Shown here: positions 34,824 through 43,122 of the stretch, one piece after another
Numbering within the stretch: position 1 is the stretch's first letter
Layout of the letters: every line of letters starts with the position of its first letter
Assembly: GCA_905235435.1 (NCBI GenBank)
Contig: CAJOLD010000001.1
Span: forward strand, 1-51,421
From: an uncultured Lachnospiraceae bacterium
GTDB taxonomy: Bacteria; Bacillota; Clostridia; Lachnospirales; Lachnospiraceae
DNA length: 51,421 nt
Direction of reading: 5' to 3'
The notes under the pieces: generated by a model
The model's database searches: none
What the model saw: only the letters and a program-made list of their open reading frames with translations
Told to the model about the DNA's origin: nothing
Made by a program: the position numbers and the translations under genes

Positions 34824-36014
34824 ATGCATAACGAGATGGAAAACAAGACGGATGAAACGATGAACCGCAGACAGTCCGTCAATATCATCACCCTTTTCCT
34901 GGTCCTGATCTTCGGCTTTGCGGCGGCTTCGCTCATTGCTCCGAAGAGGACGTTTTCGGAGACGGAGAACAGGACGCTCCAGACGATGCCGGCGCCGAAG
35001 GCCGATGAGGTCTTTTCCGGGAAATTCGGGGAGAAATATGAGCAGTACCTGTCGGATCAGTTTCCCGGCAGAGACGGCTGGATCGCGGTCAAGACCGGCG
35101 TGGAGAGAGCCGCCCTGCGGCAGGATTCCAAAGGGGTCTACTTTGCGGCCGATGATTATCTGATCGAGACGCATGAAGGCGTGTTCGACACGGAGCAGGC
35201 CCGGGCCGGGATCGCGGATCTTTCCGCCTTCCTGGGGCAGCTGCCTGAGACCTGTGACAGCGGGCATCTGACCGCCATGGTGGTGCCGAACGCGGTGGAC
35301 ATCCTGAAAGACAAGCTGCCGCCGTTCGCGGCGCCCTATGATGAGGAAGTCTATCTTGAAAAAATAAAAGATTCTCTGCCGGACGGCGTATGGTATGACG
35401 CCGGGGACGTCCTTCGCCGGATGGCAGGCGAAGGAGAGCAGGTCTATTACCGCACCGACCATCACTGGACGACGGGCGCTGCCTTCGAAGTTTTTGCGGA
35501 CTGGGCAAAAGGACGCGGCCTCGGGACCTTTACCGCGGAGGATTACAATATTACCGCCGTCTCCGACACCTTCGAGGGGACTATCGCGGCCAAGGTCGCG
35601 CAGACGAGCGTGCAGGACACGATCGAGATCTACGAGCCGGTCAGCGCTTCCCCGCTGCAGGTGACCTATAACGGCACGGAGACAAAAGATACGGTCTATG
35701 CGCCCGATAAGCTTGAGACGAGGGATCAGTACGCGGTCTTCTTCGGCGGCAACAACGCCATCGTGGAGACGCGGATCCGGCACAGCGAGCCGAAGAGGCG
35801 GAGCCTTCTGGTGCTCAAGGATTCTTACGCGCACTGCTTTGTGCCCTTTACCTTCAGCTGCTTTGACCGGGTGGACATGGTGGACCTTCGGTATTACAAC
35901 CAGCCGCTTGAGGAACTGATGGAAGAAAAACAATACACGGATATCCTGATACTGTACAACGCGGCAGGCTTTGCGGAGGACGTTTCCCTCGCGAAGCTTC
36001 CGGGCGGCGCCTGA
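34824..36014 (+). CDS. DHHW-family protein, AlgJ/AlgX-like partner of the MBOAT protein
   Basis: 396 residues. A short cytoplasmic tail and one membrane helix (about 22-42) are followed by an extracellular domain with SETENRTLQTMPAPKADEVFSGKFGEKYEQYLSDQFPGRDGW-type opening (residues 48-90). The motif TDHHWTTGAAF has Asp-His-His-Trp at 212-215. A later VLKDSYAHCFVPF near 330 carries the putative Ser nucleophile. In alginate systems the AlgI-like protein exports acetyl groups and an AlgJ/AlgX-like protein places them; this pair looks analogous. ATG 34824 follows aaggtgga. thyA follows after 37 bases and may be co-transcribed. Confidence 0.88.
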   Translation: MHNEMENKTDETMNRRQSVNIITLFLVLIFGFAAASLIAPKRTFSETENRTLQTMPAPKADEVFSGKFGEKYEQYLSDQFPGRDGWIAVKTGVERAALRQDSKGVYFAADDYLIETHEGVFDTEQARAGIADLSAFLGQLPETCDSGHLTAMVVPNAVDILKDKLPPFAAPYDEEVYLEKIKDSLPDGVWYDAGDVLRRMAGEGEQVYYRTDHHWTTGAAFEVFADWAKGRGLGTFTAEDYNITAVSDTFEGTIAAKVAQTSVQDTIEIYEPVSASPLQVTYNGTETKDTVYAPDKLETRDQYAVFFGGNNAIVETRIRHSEPKRRSLLVLKDSYAHCFVPFTFSCFDRVDMVDLRYYNQPLEELMEEKQYTDILILYNAAGFAEDVSLAKLPGGA

Positions 36015-36051
36015 GAGGAAAGCGCCCGGCCCGCAGGAAGGAGGAGAGAGG

Positions 36052-36900
36052 ATGAGCTACGCTGATGAAGTCTTTATCGCGATGTGCCGCGATATCCTTG
36101 AGAACGGGACCAGCACGGAAGGGGAGGCGGTCCGTCCGAAGTGGGAGGACGGCTCCTACGCCTATACGGTCAAGCGCTTCGGCGTCGTGAACCGCTACGA
36201 CCTGCGCCGGGAATTTCCGGCCCTTACGCTCCGGAAGACGGCCTTAAAGAGCGCCTTCGACGAGATCCTCTGGATCTGGCAGAAAAAATCGAATAACGTC
36301 AACGACTTAAACAGCCATATCTGGGACAGCTGGGCGGATGAGGACGGAAGCATCGGGAAAGCCTACGGCTATCAGATGGGCGTAAAGCATATCTACAAAG
36401 AGGGCGAGATGGACCAGGTGGACCGCGTCCTCTACGATCTGCAGCATACGCCCTACAGCCGTCGGATCCTGACGAACCTCTACGTGCATCAGGACCTTCA
36501 CGAGATGAACCTCTATCCCTGCGCCTACAGCATGACCTTCAACGTGACGAAGGAGCCCGGGAAGGAAAAGCTGGTCCTCAACGCGATCCTGAACCAGCGC
36601 TCCCAGGACGTGCTGACCGCCAACAACTGGAACGTGGCGCAGTACAGCCTGCTGCTGATGATGATCGCGCAGTGCTGCGGCATGGAGGCCGGAGAGTTCG
36701 TCCACGTGATCGCCGACGCGCACATCTATGACCGCCATATCCCGCTGGTGAAGGAACTGATCGAAAGGACGCCCTATGAGGCGCCGAAGGTATGGCTGAA
36801 TCCGGAGAAGACGGATTTCTACAGCTTTACGACCGACGACCTGTTCGTGGAAAATTATCAGACAGGACCGCAGATCAAAAACATTCCGGTCGCAGTCTGA
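36052..36900 (+). CDS. thyA: Thymidylate synthase (phi3T/B. subtilis ThyA type)
   Basis: Methylates dUMP to dTMP using methylene-tetrahydrofolate. 282 residues. FDEILWIWQKKSNNVNDL lies near 69, RRIL with the phosphate-binding Arg pair at 137-138, and the nucleophile motif NLYPCAYSMTFNV with Cys157. The PCHxxxQF pattern of E. coli-type ThyA is absent. The PC-x-Y-x-x-x form matches the shorter B. subtilis/phage phi3T class. NQRSQDVLTANNWN replaces the usual QRSxDxxLGxPFN. The HIYDRHI motif near 227 is present. ATG 36052 follows aaggaggagag; a longer frame from 35971 would overlap the DHHW gene. Confidence 0.9.
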   Translation: MSYADEVFIAMCRDILENGTSTEGEAVRPKWEDGSYAYTVKRFGVVNRYDLRREFPALTLRKTALKSAFDEILWIWQKKSNNVNDLNSHIWDSWADEDGSIGKAYGYQMGVKHIYKEGEMDQVDRVLYDLQHTPYSRRILTNLYVHQDLHEMNLYPCAYSMTFNVTKEPGKEKLVLNAILNQRSQDVLTANNWNVAQYSLLLMMIAQCCGMEAGEFVHVIADAHIYDRHIPLVKELIERTPYEAPKVWLNPEKTDFYSFTTDDLFVENYQTGPQIKNIPVAV

Positions 36901-36951
36901 GGCCGCGGGGCGCGGGAACGGAGAAAAGCTCCGGGAAGGAGGAAAAGCAAG

Positions 36952-37446
36952 ATGAAAATGATCGTAGCCGTGGATGAGAACTGGGCGATCGGAAAAGATA
37001 ACGACCTGCTGGTCAGCATCCCCGCAGACAAGAAATTCTTCCGCGAGGAGACGACGGGGGGCGTCGTTGTGATGGGCCGGAAAACGCTGGAGAGCCTTCC
37101 GGGGGGACGTGCCCTGCAGGGGAGAGTCAACGTCGTGCTGACGTCCGATCCCGCGTACGAGGCAAAGGACGTGATCACTGCCCACAGCCTGGAAGAGCTG
37201 AAAGAAGTGCTGGCGCCGTACGATGACGACAGGGTCTATGTGATCGGGGGCGGAAGCATCTACAGGCAGCTGCTCGGACAGTGCAATATGGTCCACGTGA
37301 CAAAGATCGACTGGGCCTACGAAGCGGACACCTGGTTCCCGAACCTGGACGAAGATGCGGAATGGGAGATCACAGGCTCCTCCGAAGAGCAGACCTACTT
37401 CGATCTCACCTACCACTTCCTCCGCTACGAGAGAACTGCCAGGTGA
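36952..37446 (+). CDS. folA: Dihydrofolate reductase
   Basis: Regenerates tetrahydrofolate after thymidylate synthesis. 164 residues, the usual length. MIVAVDENWAIGKDNDLL at the N-terminus (Trp and the gly-rich turn), VVVMGRKTLESLPGG near 39, and VYVIGGGSIYRQLL near 95 (NADPH-binding GG) are all in place. ATG 36952 follows ggaaggagg. thyA-folA pairing is common in Firmicutes. A bidirectional terminator follows at 37487. Confidence 0.97.
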   Translation: MKMIVAVDENWAIGKDNDLLVSIPADKKFFREETTGGVVVMGRKTLESLPGGRALQGRVNVVLTSDPAYEAKDVITAHSLEELKEVLAPYDDDRVYVIGGGSIYRQLLGQCNMVHVTKIDWAYEADTWFPNLDEDAEWEITGSSEEQTYFDLTYHFLRYERTAR

Positions 37447-37486
37447 AGACTGCCGGATGACGATTCTCAACAACGATACATAAAAT

Positions 37487-37516
37487 AAAAAGGGGCTGCC
37501 ATGCAGCCCCTTTTTT
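37487..37516. terminator. Bidirectional terminator between folA and pyrI
   Basis: AAAAA, GGGGCTGC (37492-37499), loop cat, GCAGCCCC (37503-37510), TTTTTT (37511-37516). The perfect 8-bp stem serves both convergent operons. Confidence 0.94.
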
Positions 37517-37534
37517 CAGCAGATCAGCAGATGA

Positions 37535-37981
37535 TCAGTAGAGTCTGTGCTTCGCGCTGTGGCGGTACTGTTCTTCACAGTACTGGCAGCGGTAGATCTC
37601 GTTTTCCTCGTCCGCGAGATAGAAGATCTGCTCCAGCTCCTGCTCGATGGAGGAGATGCAGCGGGGGTTCTTGCAGTGGATGATGTTGACGAGTTTTTTC
37701 GGAAGGGAGAGCTCCTTCTTTTCAACGATCTCGCCGTCGCGGATGATGTTGACCGTGATCGTGTGATCGATGTAGCCGAGCACGTCCAGGTCGAGGATCT
37801 CGATCGGGCCTTCCACCTTGATGATATCTTTCCGTCCCATCTTGTTGCTGCGGGCATTCTTGATGATCGCGACGCAGCAGTCCAGGTCGCCGAGCTTCAG
37901 GTAGCGGTACAGGTCCATTGCCTTGCCCGCCTGGATATGGTCGAGGACGACGCCCTCGTTCAACTGGCCGACACTTAACAT
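37535..37981 (-). CDS. pyrI: Aspartate carbamoyltransferase regulatory subunit
   Basis: Regulatory chain of ATCase; binds nucleotide effectors and a structural zinc. 148 residues. The N-terminal allosteric domain shows [15 protein letters not shown] near 8 and [12 protein letters not shown] near 47. The C-terminal zinc domain has HCKNPRCI and YRCQYC, i.e. Cys-x4-Cys and Cys-x2-Cys. Its ATG overlaps the pyrB stop (7 bases shared), so the two chains are made in step. The last gene of pyrBI before the shared terminator. E. coli-like PyrBI pairs are known in several Clostridia. Confidence 0.96.
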   Translation of the reverse strand: MLSVGQLNEGVVLDHIQAGKAMDLYRYLKLGDLDCCVAIIKNARSNKMGRKDIIKVEGPIEILDLDVLGYIDHTITVNIIRDGEIVEKKELSLPKKLVNIIHCKNPRCISSIEQELEQIFYLADEENEIYRCQYCEEQYRHSAKHRLY

Positions 37982-38895
37982 ACGTTCACCTCCAGCAGTG
38001 TGAGAATCAGGGCCATGCGGACGTAGACGCCGTACTGGGCCTGTTTGAAATACGCGGCGCGGGGATCCGAGTCCACTTCCACCGAGATCTCATTGACGCG
38101 GGGAAGAGGATGGAGGACCATCATTTCCGGCCCCGCGAGCCTCATCTTTTCTTTGTCCAGGATGTAGAAATCTTTCATTCTCACATAGTCTTCCTCGTTG
38201 AAGAAGCGCTCTCTCTGGACGCGGGTCATGTACAGGATATCCAGCTCGGGTATGGCATCCTCGAGGCGGGTCACCTCAGTGAATTCATGCCCGCTCTTTC
38301 TGAGCACGTCCTCGCGGACATAGTCCGGAACGCGCAGCTCCTCGGGGGAGATGAGAACGAAGCGGACGTTCTCGTAACGGACGAGGGCGTTGATCAGCGA
38401 GTGGACGGTGCGGCCGAACTTAAGGTCGCCGCACAGGCCGATCGTCAGGCCGCCGAGCCTTCCCTTGAGGGACCGGATGGTCAGAAGGTCCGTCAGCGTC
38501 TGCGTGGGATGCTGATGGCCGCCGTCGCCGGCGTTGATGACGGGGATCCCGGAGTGGAGCGCGGCGACGAGGGGCGCGCCCTCCTTCGGATGGCGCATCG
38601 CGGCGATGTCCGCGTAGCAGGAGATCACGCGGATCGTGTCCGCAACACTCTCACCCTTCGCGGCTGAGCTTGAATCGGCCGAAGAAAAACCAAGTACGCT
38701 GCCTCCGAGATTCAGCATGGCTGCTTCGAAACTGAGGCGTGTCCTGGTACTTGGTTCATAAAACAATGTGGCTAATTTTTTGCCGTCACAGGCATGTGCG
38801 TATTTGTCGCGGTGGTTCTCAATGTCGTTCGCCAGATCGAGAAGACGTTCAAGCTCTTCGACAGAGAAGTCGAGGGGACTCATCAGATGTCTCAT
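37975..38895 (-). CDS. pyrB: Aspartate carbamoyltransferase catalytic subunit
   Basis: First committed step of pyrimidine synthesis. 306 residues. Carbamoyl-phosphate motif [13 protein letters not shown] lies near 46. [15 protein letters not shown] near 74 holds the catalytic loop Lys. [12 protein letters not shown] is near 130 and [12 protein letters not shown] near 258. ATG 38895 follows aaggagg by six bases. It has its own promoter on the minus strand, and I see no PyrR-type attenuator in the roughly 45-base leader. Confidence 0.97.
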   Translation of the reverse strand: MRHLMSPLDFSVEELERLLDLANDIENHRDKYAHACDGKKLATLFYEPSTRTRLSFEAAMLNLGGSVLGFSSADSSSAAKGESVADTIRVISCYADIAAMRHPKEGAPLVAALHSGIPVINAGDGGHQHPTQTLTDLLTIRSLKGRLGGLTIGLCGDLKFGRTVHSLINALVRYENVRFVLISPEELRVPDYVREDVLRKSGHEFTEVTRLEDAIPELDILYMTRVQRERFFNEEDYVRMKDFYILDKEKMRLAGPEMMVLHPLPRVNEISVEVDSDPRAAYFKQAQYGVYVRMALILTLLEVNVC

Positions 38896-38948
38896 TCACA
38901 GCCTCCTTATCATTTTGGGGCGGTATTTCCGTCCGTTTGCTGTACAAC

Positions 38949-38977
38949 AATATATATGATGACGGCCACAAATGCAA
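38949..38977 (-). promoter_or_regulatory. Promoter of pyrBI
   Basis: Minus strand: TTGCAT (38977-38972), 17-base spacer, TATATT (38954-38949). Leader of about 45 bases. Confidence 0.75.
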
Positions 38978-38989
38978 GGGGGTAAATCA

Positions 38990-39018
38990 TGTACAAAACA
39001 AAAAAAATGAAGTATAAT
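38990..39018 (+). promoter_or_regulatory. Promoter of pheA
   Basis: TGTACA at 38990-38995 (4 of 6), a 17-base A-rich spacer, perfect TATAAT at 39013-39018. Divergent from the pyrBI promoter, with the -35 boxes 12 bases apart. The leader of about 58 bases shows no T-box-like structure. Confidence 0.75.
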
Positions 39019-39082
39019 TTTATAGATATGCGCGGGGCTATTTCCCGGAAAGCAATAGAAACAGCAGGAGGAACGCGCCAGG

Positions 39083-40213
39083 ATGGACGAACTGAAAACG
39101 TACCGCGATCAGATCGACGAGATCGACAGGAAGATCACGGAACTGTATGTGCAGCGGATGGACGTCTGCGAGAATATCGCGGATTATAAGATTCGCAACG
39201 GAAAAAAAGTATTTGACAAGGAGAGAGAGCGCAGCAAGATCGAGGCGATGACTGCGCTCGCCGAAAAAGAGAGAGATAAATTCGGCGTCGCGGAGCTTTT
39301 CCGCCTGATCATGTCCACGAGCAGGAAGATGCAGTACCACATGCTCGCCAAAAGCGGCGCCGCGGGAAGGCTTCCTTTTATCGCGGTGGATGAGATCGAG
39401 AAGGAGAACATCCGCGTCGTCTTTCAGGGCACCGAAGGGGCCTACAGCCAGGCCGCGATGATCGAATTCTTCGGCAGGGACGTGAACTCCTTCCACGTGG
39501 ACGGCTTTCGGGACGCGATGGAGGCGATCGCGGAGGGCGCCGCGGACTACGCGGTGCTGCCGATCGAAAACTCCTCCGCCGGGATCGTTGGCGACAACTT
39601 TGACCTGCTGGTCGACTTCGAGAATTATATCGTTGCCGAGCAGGTGGTGAAGTGCGAGCATGTCCTCATGGGCCTTGCGGAGGCGGAGCTTAAAGATATC
39701 AGAAAGGTCCTTTCCCATCCGCAGGCGCTTGCCCAGTGCGGCCCCTATCTGGAGGACCATCCGGACTGGGAGCAGGTGGCCTGTGCCAATACGGCGCTGG
39801 CCGCGCAGCAGGTCGCCGCGGAGAAAGATCCTTCCATGGCGGCTCTCGGCAGTGCCTTTGCCGCGGAAAAATTCGGTCTGAAGGTCCTCGCGGAGAAGGT
39901 CTATTACGACGAGGGCAACTCGACCCGGTTCATTATCGTGACCAACCAGAGGATCTTCCGCAGGGATGCCCGGAAGATCTCGATCTGTTTCGAACTCCCG
40001 CACCGCAGCGGGGCTCTGTACAGCATCCTTTCCAATTTCATCTACAACAACGTCAACATGACCAGGATCGAGTCGCGCCCCATCCTCGGGAGAAGCTGGG
40101 AATACCGCTTCTTCATCGACTTTGACGGCAATCTCAACAACAGCAGCGTGAAGAACGCGCTGCGGGGGATCCGTGAAGAGGCGATCAGCATGAAGATCCT
40201 CGGCAACTACTGA
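39083..40213 (+). CDS. pheA: Bifunctional chorismate mutase/prephenate dehydratase (P-protein)
   Basis: Converts chorismate through prephenate to phenylpyruvate. 376 residues: an N-terminal AroQ-type helical mutase (about 1-90) with YRDQIDEIDRKITELYVQR, then the dehydratase domain with VVFQGTEGAYSQAA near 111, LPIENSSAGIVGDNFDLL near 155 and the STRFIIV motif near 279. A C-terminal ACT domain with ELPHRSGALYSILSNF and the ESRP phenylalanine-binding motif (near 332) suggests feedback inhibition by phenylalanine. ATG 39083 follows caggagga. Downstream genes follow closely in the same direction. Confidence 0.96.
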   Translation: MDELKTYRDQIDEIDRKITELYVQRMDVCENIADYKIRNGKKVFDKERERSKIEAMTALAEKERDKFGVAELFRLIMSTSRKMQYHMLAKSGAAGRLPFIAVDEIEKENIRVVFQGTEGAYSQAAMIEFFGRDVNSFHVDGFRDAMEAIAEGAADYAVLPIENSSAGIVGDNFDLLVDFENYIVAEQVVKCEHVLMGLAEAELKDIRKVLSHPQALAQCGPYLEDHPDWEQVACANTALAAQQVAAEKDPSMAALGSAFAAEKFGLKVLAEKVYYDEGNSTRFIIVTNQRIFRRDARKISICFELPHRSGALYSILSNFIYNNVNMTRIESRPILGRSWEYRFFIDFDGNLNNSSVKNALRGIREEAISMKILGNY

Positions 40214-40230
40214 CCCGCGGAGGTACGGAT

Positions 40231-41565
40231 ATGAGATCTGCAACACAGCTGCTCCTCTACGGGAACGCCGCGGACCAAGAGGTCAGGACCCTGGCAGGGC
40301 TGGCCGAAGCGGCAGGGCGCGCGAAGGAGCGGGGAGAGGTGCATCCGGGTCCGGAAGAAGGCAGGATGCGCGAAGACTATTACCGCTGCCTGCATACACT
40401 GATCGAGACAGCGGAGAACCTCGGATTTGAAGGGAACCTCTGGCACTGCTATCTGACCTGGCGGATCGTCTATGATGAGAACGCCTACAGCCGTGCCTGC
40501 GAGATCAGGGGCTCCGTGGAGGGCTCCGTCGGCAGAAGCGCGCTCCATGACATGGAGATCTTCATGGACCTGTTCGCAGCCGACTTTGAAGGCGCAGAGA
40601 ACTGGCTCGGAATTGGAGACGCGCTGTTTGAAACGCTGACGGACTATGAACCGGCAAAGAGCGACAAGCGCATCTTTAACCGGCGCATTCGCGACCGCAT
40701 CTGTGATCTGGCAGAAAAGCTCGGGAACGCCCGGGACGCGGCCGCGTTCAAGGAGCAGGTCGACCGGTTCTACGGGGACTTCGGCGCAGGGGTCCTGGGC
40801 CTGCACAAGGCCTTCCGCGTTGAACATGCGGAGGGCAGTGACGTGCGCATCGTTCCCATCACGAACATTGCCCACGTAAAGCTCGACGACCTTGTCGGCT
40901 ATGAGCGCGCAAAGCAGATGCTGGTGGAAAACACGGAGGCCTTCGTGAGCGGCCGCCCCGCCAACAACTGTCTTCTGTACGGCGACGCGGGGACGGGAAA
41001 ATCCTCCAGCATCAAAGGCATCCTGAACCAGTACTATGACAGGGGCCTTCGCATGATCGAGATCTACCGGCATCAGTTCAGGGACCTGAACGCGGTGATC
41101 AGCCAGATCAAGAACCGCAACTACCGGTTCATCATCTATATGGACGATCTCTCCTTCGAGGACTTCGAGACCGAATACAAGTACCTGAAAGCGGTGATCG
41201 AAGGAGGCCTCGAGAAAAAGCCGGACAATATCCTGATCTACGCGACGTCGAACCGGCGCCACCTGATCCGCGAGAATTATTCGGACAAGGGGGAGGGAGC
41301 GAGCCACGGGGACATGCACGCGTCCGACACCGTGCAGGAGAAGCTCTCGCTGGCCGCCCGCTTCGGCGTCTCGATCTACTTCGGCTCGCCGGACAAAAAA
41401 GAATTCGGACACATCGTGGAGGTCCTTGCCCGCCGCAGCGGTATCGAAATGGATCCGCAGCAGCTGCTTCTGGCGGCGGATCAGTGGGAGCTCTACCACG
41501 GAGGCCGTTCAGGCAGGACGGCCCAGCAGTTTATCGATCATCTGACAGGGACACAGGAGGAATAA
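40231..41565 (+). CDS. AAA-type ATPase, DUF815 family
   Basis: 444 residues. The N-terminal half (1-205) is helical and specific to the family. The ATPase domain shows VGYERAKQMLVENTEAF, Walker A GDAGTGKS (251-258), Walker B RFIIYMDDLSF (299-309), and an ILIYATSNRRHL sensor-1 strand near 330. The loop near 355 carries His-rich residues (GASHGDMHAS), and AARFGVSIYF follows. This is the DUF815 group of single-AAA proteins; the cellular role is unknown. ATG 40231 follows gcggagg. It lies 17 bases after pheA and 3 bases before the Ppx-like gene, so co-expression with polyphosphate genes is likely. Confidence 0.88.
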   Translation: MRSATQLLLYGNAADQEVRTLAGLAEAAGRAKERGEVHPGPEEGRMREDYYRCLHTLIETAENLGFEGNLWHCYLTWRIVYDENAYSRACEIRGSVEGSVGRSALHDMEIFMDLFAADFEGAENWLGIGDALFETLTDYEPAKSDKRIFNRRIRDRICDLAEKLGNARDAAAFKEQVDRFYGDFGAGVLGLHKAFRVEHAEGSDVRIVPITNIAHVKLDDLVGYERAKQMLVENTEAFVSGRPANNCLLYGDAGTGKSSSIKGILNQYYDRGLRMIEIYRHQFRDLNAVISQIKNRNYRFIIYMDDLSFEDFETEYKYLKAVIEGGLEKKPDNILIYATSNRRHLIRENYSDKGEGASHGDMHASDTVQEKLSLAARFGVSIYFGSPDKKEFGHIVEVLARRSGIEMDPQQLLLAADQWELYHGGRSGRTAQQFIDHLTGTQEE

Positions 41566-41568
41566 CCG

Positions 41569-43110
41569 ATGGCAGTGAAAATGTTCTCATCGATCGTGAT
41601 CGGCTCGACTGCCACAGAGCTTAAGATCTTTGAGCTCAGCCCCAGAAAGGGGATGCGGGAGATCGACTACGTGAGCTATCCGTTAAACCTCGGCGCCGAC
41701 GCCTATAACGAGGGAAAGCTCGACATGACGAAGGTGGATGAGGTCTGCGAGGTTCTGAATGATTTCAGACGGATCATGAAGAGCTACGGCTCGGAGGACG
41801 CGCGCGTTGTCGCGACGAGCGCCCTGCGTGAGATCCGGGCGGATATGCTGACCAGGGACTACATTGAAAAACACACCGGCTTTTCGATCGAGATCATCGG
41901 CAACGCGGAGCAGCGGCTGCTGGACTGCAAATCGATCGCGTCCGAGAGCGATTCCTTTGAGAAGATCATCAACAGCGGGACCGCGATCGTTGATATCGGC
42001 GGAAGCAGCATACAGATCTCCGTCTTTGACAAGAACCGCCTGATCACAACGCAGAATATCCGTCTGGGAAAGGTCAGCAGCAGGGAAAAATTTTTCCCTC
42101 TCGCAAAGAACAACCTTCATTTTGAGACCCTGCTGACGGAGCTGATGGAACATGAGCTCAACGGCTTTGCCAGGCTCTACCAGAAGGACCGGCAGATCAA
42201 AAACCTGATCGTGATCGACAGGGGGCTGCTCGAGCTGCTCGGAAAGGACCAGCCGGACGTCAACATCGTCGTAGTGCCGAAGCAGGAATTCAACGAAGCC
42301 GTCGACCGGATCCTTCCGATGACGCCCTCCGAGATCTCGTCCGTCTGCGACATGCCGCAGGACCTTGCGATCCTGCTGACGCCGTCCGCGATCTTCGCCC
42401 GGTGCCTGCTGACGCGGCTTGATGCCCAGGATATCTGGATCCCGCGCATGAACCTCAACGACGGCCTCTGCTATGACTACGCGACGAGGAACCATTATAT
42501 CCGTCAGGGACATAATTTTGACGACGACATCATCGCGTCCTGCAGGGTCATCGCGAAGCGCTACAAGAGCAACCAGCCGCATATCAAAAATATGGAGGTG
42601 ATCTCCCTTGCGATCTTTGACCGGCTGAAGAAGGAGTACGGTCTCGGCCCGCGGGAAAGACTGCTTCTGCAGATCTCCGTCATCCTTCACAACTGCGGCA
42701 AATATATCAGCCTCTCGAATGTTGCGGACTGTGCTTACAACATCATCATGGCGACCGAGATCATCGGCCTTTCCTATGAGGAGCGGCAGATCGTCGCCAA
42801 CATCGTACGGTTCAATACCTCCGATTTCTCCTATTACAGGGAACTTGCGGCAGACACCAGCGTGACCAGGGAGGACTACCTGGTGATCGCGAAGCTGACC
42901 GCCATCCTGCGGGTCGCGAATGCGCTCGACCGCAGTCACAAGCAGAAAGTCAAAGACCCGACGGTGACGCTGAAGGGAGACACCCTCGTGATCAGTGTGA
43001 ACAGCCAGGATGATCTGACGCTGGAAAAGGGAACGCTGGAGGAGAAGGCGGAATTCTTCGAGGAAGTCTTTAATGTACATCCTGTCCTGAAACAGCGCAG
43101 GAAGCTATAG
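41569..43110 (+). CDS. Ppx/GppA-family protein with degenerate HD-like domain
   Basis: 513 residues. The N-terminal ASKHA fold has SSIVIGSTATELKIFE (7-22), VVATSALREIRA near 80, IIGNAEQRLL near 109 and IVDIGGSSIQISVF near 140. In usual Ppx/GppA proteins the first motif is DxGSNS; here Val replaces the Asp and STA the SNS, so substrate handling may differ. The C-terminal helical part (from about 320) resembles the HD-type extension. ILHNCGKYIS near 372 has Asn where a catalytic HD Asp would sit. It directly precedes ppk1, so a polyphosphate or (p)ppGpp role is likely. ATG 41569 follows aggagg. Confidence 0.85.
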   Translation: MAVKMFSSIVIGSTATELKIFELSPRKGMREIDYVSYPLNLGADAYNEGKLDMTKVDEVCEVLNDFRRIMKSYGSEDARVVATSALREIRADMLTRDYIEKHTGFSIEIIGNAEQRLLDCKSIASESDSFEKIINSGTAIVDIGGSSIQISVFDKNRLITTQNIRLGKVSSREKFFPLAKNNLHFETLLTELMEHELNGFARLYQKDRQIKNLIVIDRGLLELLGKDQPDVNIVVVPKQEFNEAVDRILPMTPSEISSVCDMPQDLAILLTPSAIFARCLLTRLDAQDIWIPRMNLNDGLCYDYATRNHYIRQGHNFDDDIIASCRVIAKRYKSNQPHIKNMEVISLAIFDRLKKEYGLGPRERLLLQISVILHNCGKYISLSNVADCAYNIIMATEIIGLSYEERQIVANIVRFNTSDFSYYRELAADTSVTREDYLVIAKLTAILRVANALDRSHKQKVKDPTVTLKGDTLVISVNSQDDLTLEKGTLEEKAEFFEEVFNVHPVLKQRRKL

Positions 43111-43122
43111 GAGGAGAAGAAG

